Shown: piece after piece, positions 9,035 through 13,413 of the stretch
Layout of the letters: every line of letters starts with the position of its first letter
How positions within the stretch are numbered: the first letter of the stretch is position 1
Source of the DNA: Flavobacteriaceae bacterium
GTDB taxonomy: Bacteria > Bacteroidota > Bacteroidia > Flavobacteriales > Flavobacteriaceae
Length of the DNA: 13,413 nucleotides
Assembly: GCA_013001365.1 (NCBI GenBank)
Contig: JABDMQ010000072.1
Coordinates: 1-13,413, forward strand
Reading direction: 5' to 3'
Translations under genes and position numbers: made by a program
Notes under the pieces: generated by a model
Database searches by the model: none
What the model was told of the DNA's origin: nothing
What the model saw: only the letters and a program-made list of their open reading frames with translations

Positions 9035-9112
9035 AAGCAGATCATATTTGGGGTTATGATTCCGAGAGGAATGTAGAAAAATATTCTTTACACACTTAAT
9101 TTTTTCGACGAA

Positions 9113-10702
9113 TTACACGATCTCAGAGGTAAATCGGAATTTTACAGTAGGATATTTCTGCTCAGTCATTTGTAATGAGAAAGAAGAGTCTGACAAAAAT
9201 ACCAATTGGCCTTGTTTATCTTTGGCCAAATACCGTTGCTTAACACGTTTGAATTCCTTGAACTCTTCATTGTTCTCATCTTCAGGTTCTACCCAACACG
9301 CTTTATGTACGTTTAGGTTTTCGTAAGTGCATTTGGCACCATACTCATGCTCCAATCTATATTGTATCACTTCATACTGCAAGGCACCAACGGTTCCAAT
9401 AACCTTGCGACCGTTAAGTTCAAGCGTGAAAAGTTGGGCGACACCTTCGTCCATAAGCTGATCGATACCTTTGGATAATTGCTTGGCCTTCATGGGATCG
9501 GCATTATTGATATACCTGAAATGCTCCGGAGAAAAACTAGGGATACCTTTATAATTTATGAGTTCTCCTTCAGTAAGGGTGTCTCCGATCTTGAAGTTAC
9601 CGGTATCATGCAAACCAACGATATCACCAGGGTAGGAGATATCCACGATTTCCTTGCGTTCAGCAAAGAAGGCATTCGGACTCGAAAACTTAAGTTTTTT
9701 ATTATGCCTTACGTGCAGGTAAGGGGTGTTTCTTTTGAATGGTCCAGAAACGATCTTTACAAAAGCCAATCGGTCGCGATGGTTAGGATCCATATTCGCA
9801 TGAATCTTGAAAACAAAGCCAGAGAATTTTTCTTCGTCGGGTTTCACCAATCGTTCCTCGCTTTGTTTTGGTCTAGGTGTTGGTGCAATCTCAATAAAAC
9901 AATCCAATAATTCACGTACGCCAAAATTGTTAAGTGCGGAACCATAGAAAACGGGTTGCAGGTCACCATTAAGGTATTCAGTCTTGTCAAATTCAGGATA
10001 AACCCCAGAAACCAATTCAATTTCCTCTCGTAAAGTATCGGCAGAATCATCACCTAATATGGTATTGAGTTCCTTGGAGTCAAGATCGCTGATCTCGACA
10101 GTGTCTTCTATATCTTTTCTACTATCTCCGCTGAATAGGTTAACGTTCTTTTCCCAGATATTGTAAATGCCCTTGAAATCATAACCCATGCCAATAGGGA
10201 AGCTTAAAGGGGTAACCCTTAACCCAAGTTTTTGCTCAATTTCATCAAGAAGTTCAAAAGCATCTTTCCCTTCTCGATCCAATTTATTTATGAAGACGAT
10301 CATAGGTATGTTTCGCATTCTACAGACCTCAACCAGTTTTTCGGTTTGCTCCTCAACGCCTTTTGCCACGTCAATGACTACAATGACACTATCGACAGCA
10401 GTTAGGGTCCTAAAAGTGTCTTCAGCAAAATCCTTGTGCCCAGGTGTATCAAGTATATTGATCTTGATGCCTTTATATTCAAAAGCAAGGACAGATGTAG
10501 CCACAGAGATTCCTCTTTGGCGTTCAATTTCCATGAAGTCACTGGTAGCGCCTTTCTTTATCTTATTACTCTTAACGGCACCTGCTTCTTGTATGGCGCC
10601 TCCAAACAGCAATAATTTTTCCGTAAGCGTGGTTTTTCCGGCATCTGGATGAGATATGATGCCAAACGTGCGCCTGCGTTGTATTTCTTCTATAAACTTC
10701 AT
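9113..10702 (-). CDS. prfC: Peptide chain release factor 3
   Basis: Encodes RF3, the translational GTPase that removes RF1 or RF2 from the ribosome after peptide release and contributes to post-termination quality control. At 529 residues it equals the typical length. The GTPase domain shows the P-loop SHPDAGKTT at 17-25, the switch I region ending in QRGISVATSV (about 63-72), DTPGH at 86-90 and NKLD at 140-143. The downstream beta-barrel and C-terminal domains carry GFVFKIHANMDPNHRDR and GALQYEVIQYRLEHEYG, which are characteristic of RF3 and separate it from EF-G. The ATG at 10702 gives the usual KFIEEIQRRRTFGIISHPD start. A TATCTTTG -7 box on the same strand ends about 20 bases upstream. 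The gene is intact and likely monocistronic or followed by the 4Fe-4S gene. Confidence 0.97.
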   Translation of the reverse strand: MKFIEEIQRRRTFGIISHPDAGKTTLTEKLLLFGGAIQEAGAVKSNKIKKGATSDFMEIERQRGISVATSVLAFEYKGIKINILDTPGHKDFAEDTFRTLTAVDSVIVVIDVAKGVEEQTEKLVEVCRMRNIPMIVFINKLDREGKDAFELLDEIEQKLGLRVTPLSFPIGMGYDFKGIYNIWEKNVNLFSGDSRKDIEDTVEISDLDSKELNTILGDDSADTLREEIELVSGVYPEFDKTEYLNGDLQPVFYGSALNNFGVRELLDCFIEIAPTPRPKQSEERLVKPDEEKFSGFVFKIHANMDPNHRDRLAFVKIVSGPFKRNTPYLHVRHNKKLKFSSPNAFFAERKEIVDISYPGDIVGLHDTGNFKIGDTLTEGELINYKGIPSFSPEHFRYINNADPMKAKQLSKGIDQLMDEGVAQLFTLELNGRKVIGTVGALQYEVIQYRLEHEYGAKCTYENLNVHKACWVEPEDENNEEFKEFKRVKQRYLAKDKQGQLVFLSDSSFSLQMTEQKYPTVKFRFTSEIV

Positions 10703-10721
10703 CTAAGATTTCAAAGTTGGG

Positions 10722-10748
10722 CAAAGATACTACTAATAGGAGCATCAA
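10722..10748 (-). promoter_or_regulatory. Probable prfC promoter (Bacteroidota type)
   Basis: On the minus strand, TATCTTTG (plus-strand 10722-10729) fits the Bacteroidota -7 consensus TAnnTTTG exactly. A TTG at plus-strand 10746-10748 could be the -33 element, but the spacing of 16 bases is shorter than the usual 19 or so. Transcription would start near 10716, giving a leader of about 14 bases before the prfC ATG. Confidence 0.6.
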
Positions 10749-10831
10749 CTAAAAAATGTAAAGAGTATTTCAAGACTTTTCTATAGCTATGATCTACGTA
10801 GTAAATACTAGAATTATTTTGTAAGAAAATA

Positions 10832-10862
10832 TTTGGTAATTTAAAAAATGATTATATATTTG
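10832..10862 (+). promoter_or_regulatory. Strong Bacteroidota-type promoter for the surface-protein gene
   Basis: TTTG at 10832-10835 and TATATTTG at 10855-10862 are separated by 19 bases, matching the known -33 TTTG / -7 TAnnTTTG consensus and its usual spacing. Transcription should begin near 10868-10870. The only accepted gene downstream on this strand begins at 11336, so the mRNA would carry a leader of roughly 470 bases. Confidence 0.72.
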
Positions 10863-10870
10863 CATTTAAA

Positions 10871-10893
10871 CGATAAAATGCTGCAGTTTATCG
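10871..10893 (+). promoter_or_regulatory. Inverted repeat at the predicted start site (operator or 5' hairpin)
   Basis: CGATAAA and its perfect complement TTTATCG flank nine bases that contain the palindrome CTGCAG. The repeat begins eight bases after the -7 box, so it overlaps or directly follows the transcription start. It could be a repressor operator in DNA or a protective hairpin at the 5' end of the transcript; sequence alone does not decide. Confidence 0.45.
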
Positions 10894-11090
10894 AATAAAA
10901 ATTGGCTGATTTAAAAGGGGAAATCATTCAGTGACAATATTATAGTAATAATGGTTTTTTTTGGAAGGCATAATGCTTTTCATTTTAAAGACATTGACCC
11001 AAATGCTACTGAAATATAAACTAACCCATGTCCCAGTGAACACTACGACCTATTCGTTGTATTTCATTATTCTTATCAACTACCTGATAG

Positions 11091-11127
11091 TACAGTTAAA
11101 GGACTGTATTGCCTATGCTTTTATAGG
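11091..11127 (+). other. Tandem small hairpins in the leader
   Basis: TACAGT (11091-11096) pairs with ACTGTA (11103-11108) around a six-base loop, and CCTAT (11112-11116) pairs with ATAGG (11123-11127) around another six-base loop. An ACCT at 11082-11085 could pair with AGGT at 11135-11138 to enclose both. The individual stems are short, so a structured leader element is only a possibility. Confidence 0.3.
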
Positions 11128-11335
11128 TATGGTTAGGTCAATTTATTTTTTAGCAGGACTTAGAGATGAGAATGTATTTAGGAACGATCAATACCATATA
11201 TGTAAATCGGTGTCTCTACCTATTTATTCAGACAATACTATTAAGACGCTCCATACAAGAGCCACTAATTATACGCCCTCAAGAAATCAAACCCACTTAT
11301 GCAATGCTTTTCAGCGTGCGTAAAATGTAAAGCTT

Positions 11336-13413
11336 ATGAAACTAGATTACAATTTAACGACTACGGATATGAAAACCATCAACAAATCATTGTTTTCAAT
11401 TAACCCAATTTTCAAGATAGTTTTACCTGTCTTGTTTCTTGCATTTAGTACTACTATGTTGCAAGCGCAATGTCCTCCTGGACAAGCAGAGTACACTGTT
11501 ACCGATACGGGTACGTATTATGCTGCCGAAGCCCTTGAATGTATTATCGATGGTAGTCAAGAAACAGATTGTGCTGATGAAGTCCTTGGAGCTCCGGACG
11601 GTGGTGCTACAGGAGATATAAAAACAATTGGTGACGTTCAGAGATTTCGTATGGATGGTGACTCTTTTGCAGGTTCTTTCGTTACTATTTACTTTGATAA
11701 ATATGAGGACCCGCTTGAGGTTGAGATAGCTACATCTACAGATGATGTCAATTATACTGTCGAAGCCACAATTACTGATGCCGATATCGTAGATGATGGA
11801 ACATTGGGCCTTATATACCAATTCACCACGACAGTGGATTTCGAGTATATAAGAATTACGCACAACGGTAATAATGATGGAAAAAAATACAAACTAGATG
11901 CCATACAGAGCGACTATGTAAATTCAACTACAACATGTGAGATAGATTCAGATGGCGATAACGTGGCAGACCTTGCAGATGAAGACGACGATAATGATGG
12001 CTTGTTGGATGTCGACGAGTGTTCTGTAGAGCTTAACTTCCAACCTCTTTGCGCGACTTGGGGTTACGTCTATAATCAGAATATATTAGGTGAGCCAGCA
12101 CAGCACTATGTGGAATATGAAGGTCCTAATCCGGGAGACGATCATTATCCAGCAAACATATTCGAATGTAGTAATACATCAGAAGTTGTTTTTCACCAGG
12201 ACGATATAACAGAATTTTCATTTGGTCAGGTCTTACCTGCCGGTACAGTGATCTTGCTAATTGGCGAAGGATATGATCCTGCCCTTAATCCAACAGGTAA
12301 TGGTGGAGGTACACCAATGCAAGTCTACGTGAGCATGGGATCTACCGATCCTAATGGAGATGCACAATCTAATTGTTGCGATGCAGGAGTTGGATATCAA
12401 AACGCTATAGTAGGTGGACAATCTACTTTGGTACTGGATGCACCAGAATCTGGTTTCACCGAAACTATTGTTCTACCAATAGCGGCAGACCACCTTCAAT
12501 TCTTGGCCTACGATGGTTCTCATGGTAATTGGCAAGAAGTTCAACTACAATCTACTACCCAATATGTATATTCTCCAGACCTCTCTACTTGTGATACTGA
12601 TGGCGACGGTTTGATCGATTCATTAGATTTAGATAGCGATGGAGACGGTTGTTTTGATGTTGACGAAGGTTATAATATTTCAGACCCAGGAACAGATTAC
12701 GATACAGACGACGATGGATTATTTGGAGTTGGTGTCCCATCTGTGGATCCGGTAACCGGTCGCGTTATAGGTGCACCATATAACACAGGAAACACGCTTA
12801 ATACAGCTGTTAAGGACAACACTGTATCTACAGCATGTATTCCTCCAACTATTGCTGCAAGCGATGATTCATTTACAGTATCAGCGATCGATACCACTCT
12901 TGGTGGAACAACGCTTAGCGTATTCGAGAACGACGATGCAAACGGAACAACACCAGCTACAGATTTCTTGATCGATGATAATATTAGCATTTCCAACGAT
13001 GGAGGGCTAACAGGAGTAACAATTAATACAGATGGTACCATTAACATTCCTCCTGGAAGTACTGCTGGAATATACAATGTAGTTTATCAAATTTGTCTTA
13101 CTGCCGATAATACGGTTTGTACAACGGCAACTGCAACCATTAATGTCGATCCAGAATCTGATGGAGATGGTATCAGCGATCAAGACGAAATCGCAGGATC
13201 TACGAACGAAAATGATCCATGTGACCCTACCCAGGCACCAGGATACAATTTATACAGCGAGATTAACCCAATATGGTCCGCAGCCGATTGTGATGGCGAT
13301 GGAGTTTCCAACATCGATGAACATAACAACGGAACAGATCCGTACAGCGATTGCGATTTCAACATTGCAGATATTACATTAGCGGTTACTTCCCTTTCCG
13401 ATTGTGATGGAGA
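11336..13413 (+). CDS. Secreted multidomain TSP3-repeat surface protein (N-terminal part, runs off window)
   Basis: An uninterrupted reading frame of 692 codons that leaves the window without a stop. The ATG at 11336 is used; ATG 11369, eleven codons later, would give a shorter and more typical signal peptide (MKTINKSLFS..., hydrophobic core, cleavage at LQA-Q, residue 44). Then, by residue: about 46-191, a beta-rich domain with VLGAPDGG and FEYIRI...LDAI, resembling galactose-binding/discoidin-like folds; TSP3-type DxDGD repeats at 204-228; an unrecognised cysteine-containing domain at 229-419; TSP3 at 420-444; a further DYDTDDDG segment at 454; an Ig/cadherin-like module at 502-604 (SVFENDDANG ... 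DGTINIPPGSTAGIYNVVYQIC); TSP3 at 607-631 and 651-674; and the start of another at the window edge. TSP3 repeats bind calcium in known structures. Flavobacterial proteins of this design are typically giant, often carry a type IX secretion C-terminal signal, and serve in adhesion or gliding; that end is not visible here, so export route and role are inferred. Confidence 0.9.
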   Translation, partial: MKLDYNLTTTDMKTINKSLFSINPIFKIVLPVLFLAFSTTMLQAQCPPGQAEYTVTDTGTYYAAEALECIIDGSQETDCADEVLGAPDGGATGDIKTIGDVQRFRMDGDSFAGSFVTIYFDKYEDPLEVEIATSTDDVNYTVEATITDADIVDDGTLGLIYQFTTTVDFEYIRITHNGNNDGKKYKLDAIQSDYVNSTTTCEIDSDGDNVADLADEDDDNDGLLDVDECSVELNFQPLCATWGYVYNQNILGEPAQHYVEYEGPNPGDDHYPANIFECSNTSEVVFHQDDITEFSFGQVLPAGTVILLIGEGYDPALNPTGNGGGTPMQVYVSMGSTDPNGDAQSNCCDAGVGYQNAIVGGQSTLVLDAPESGFTETIVLPIAADHLQFLAYDGSHGNWQEVQLQSTTQYVYSPDLSTCDTDGDGLIDSLDLDSDGDGCFDVDEGYNISDPGTDYDTDDDGLFGVGVPSVDPVTGRVIGAPYNTGNTLNTAVKDNTVSTACIPPTIAASDDSFTVSAIDTTLGGTTLSVFENDDANGTTPATDFLIDDNISISNDGGLTGVTINTDGTINIPPGSTAGIYNVVYQICLTADNTVCTTATATINVDPESDGDGISDQDEIAGSTNENDPCDPTQAPGYNLYSEINPIWSAADCDGDGVSNIDEHNNGTDPYSDCDFNIADITLAVTSLSDCDG
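11945..12019 (+). repeat. TSP3 calcium-binding repeat 1
   Basis: Encodes DSDGDNVADLADEDDDNDG followed by LLDVDE. This is two overlapping DxDxDxxxD loops of the thrombospondin type 3 kind, closing at a cysteine that starts the next domain. Confidence 0.8.
12593..12667 (+). repeat. TSP3 calcium-binding repeat 2
   Basis: Encodes DTDGDGLIDSLDLDSDGDG followed by CFDVDE, the same 25-residue design as the first copy at 11945-12019. The two are separated by a globular domain of about 190 residues. A looser DYDTDDDG segment follows at 12695. Confidence 0.8.
13154..13228 (+). repeat. TSP3 calcium-binding repeat 3
   Basis: Encodes ESDGDGISDQDEIAGSTNEN followed by DPCDP. The DxDGDGxxDxxE core plus the DPCDP tail is the form that occurs in long tandem arrays in flavobacterial surface proteins. 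Confidence 0.78.
13286..13357 (+). repeat. TSP3 calcium-binding repeat 4
   Basis: Encodes DCDGDGVSNIDEHNNGTDP followed by YSDCD. A fifth copy begins at 13400 (DCDGD) and is cut by the window edge. The shortening interval between copies suggests that a tandem array continues downstream. Confidence 0.78.

Larger units (their letters stand above)
10703..11335 (+). other. Intergenic region and long leader of the surface-protein gene
   Basis: These 633 bases separate divergent prfC and the surface-protein gene. They hold the prfC promoter, a near-consensus plus-strand promoter at 10832-10862, and then about 470 bases of predicted 5' leader. The leader contains an inverted repeat at 10871-10893, a TGATTT/AAATCA hairpin (10907-10926), an eight-T run at 10955-10962, and two adjacent small hairpins at 11091-11108 and 11112-11127. 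A reading frame at 10961-11323 (first ATG at 10973) would encode about 116-120 residues but resembles no family I know and is not accepted as a gene. No tRNA or known riboswitch was recognised. Confidence 0.6.

Noticed and set aside
9479..9910. Plus-strand open frame of 143 codons opposite prfC
   Set aside because: It is a shadow of the well-supported prfC gene, and its product has no protein-like features.
10961..11323. Open frame of about 120 codons (first ATG at 10973) between the promoter and the surface-protein gene
   Set aside because: It begins at a TTG or internal ATG, has no recognisable family, has two ill-formed hydrophobic stretches and overlaps predicted RNA hairpins. An AT-rich leader can hold such a frame by chance.
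11423..11863. Minus-strand open frame of 146 codons opposite the surface-protein gene
   Set aside because: It lies wholly antisense to a continuous coding frame with a clear signal peptide and domain pattern, and its translation is low-complexity and unlike any family.
12697..13077. Minus-strand open frame of 126 codons, rich in Val, Ser and Pro
   Set aside because: It is antisense to the Asp/Thr-rich surface protein; the composition is simply the complement of those codons.
11945..13413. CRISPR-like or DNA-level tandem repeat array
   Set aside because: The repeats are protein-level TSP3 motifs with diverged DNA and irregular spacing, not identical direct repeats with unique spacers.

Overview
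The window reads as a chromosomal segment of a flavobacterium (Bacteroidota, class Flavobacteriia). The evidence is the Bacteroidota-type RpoB (about 1270 aa) and RpoC (1433 aa), a DUF3467 gene directly after rpoC, -33/-7 promoters of the TTTG / TAnnTTTG type, a scarcity of Shine-Dalgarno sequences, and a large secreted protein with thrombospondin type 3 repeats. Genus cannot be assigned from sequence reading alone.

Layout. Bases 1-41 are the last codons of rplL (ribosomal protein L7/L12). Bases 42-166 hold two strong hairpins, the second followed by eight T, in the position where other bacteria attenuate between ribosomal-protein and RNA polymerase genes. rpoB (167-3979) and rpoC (4047-8348) follow and look intact. 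A hairpin with a short T tract separates rpoC from a DUF3467 gene (8423-8746). Two genes on the minus strand converge on it: a small divergent 4Fe-4S protein (8804-9034) and, upstream of it, prfC encoding release factor 3 (9113-10702).

After prfC comes a 633-base stretch without a convincing gene. It carries a good minus-strand -7 box for prfC and, about 130 bases further on, a near-consensus plus-strand promoter. A 23-base inverted repeat lies right at the predicted start site, followed by a leader of about 470 bases with several hairpins. The leader runs into an open reading frame from 11336 that leaves the window at 13413. It encodes a secreted, aspartate-rich, multidomain protein: signal peptide, a galactose-binding-like domain, TSP3 calcium-binding repeats and an Ig/cadherin-like module. 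It is probably a giant surface adhesin exported by the type IX system, but its C-terminus is not in view.

Functionally, most of the window is core information processing: translation (L7/L12, RF3) and transcription (beta and beta' subunits). It then gives way abruptly to an accessory surface gene. I found no CRISPR array, insertion sequence, tRNA, rRNA or defence system. The least explained parts are the rplL-rpoB hairpins, DUF3467 and the regulated-looking long leader of the surface gene.
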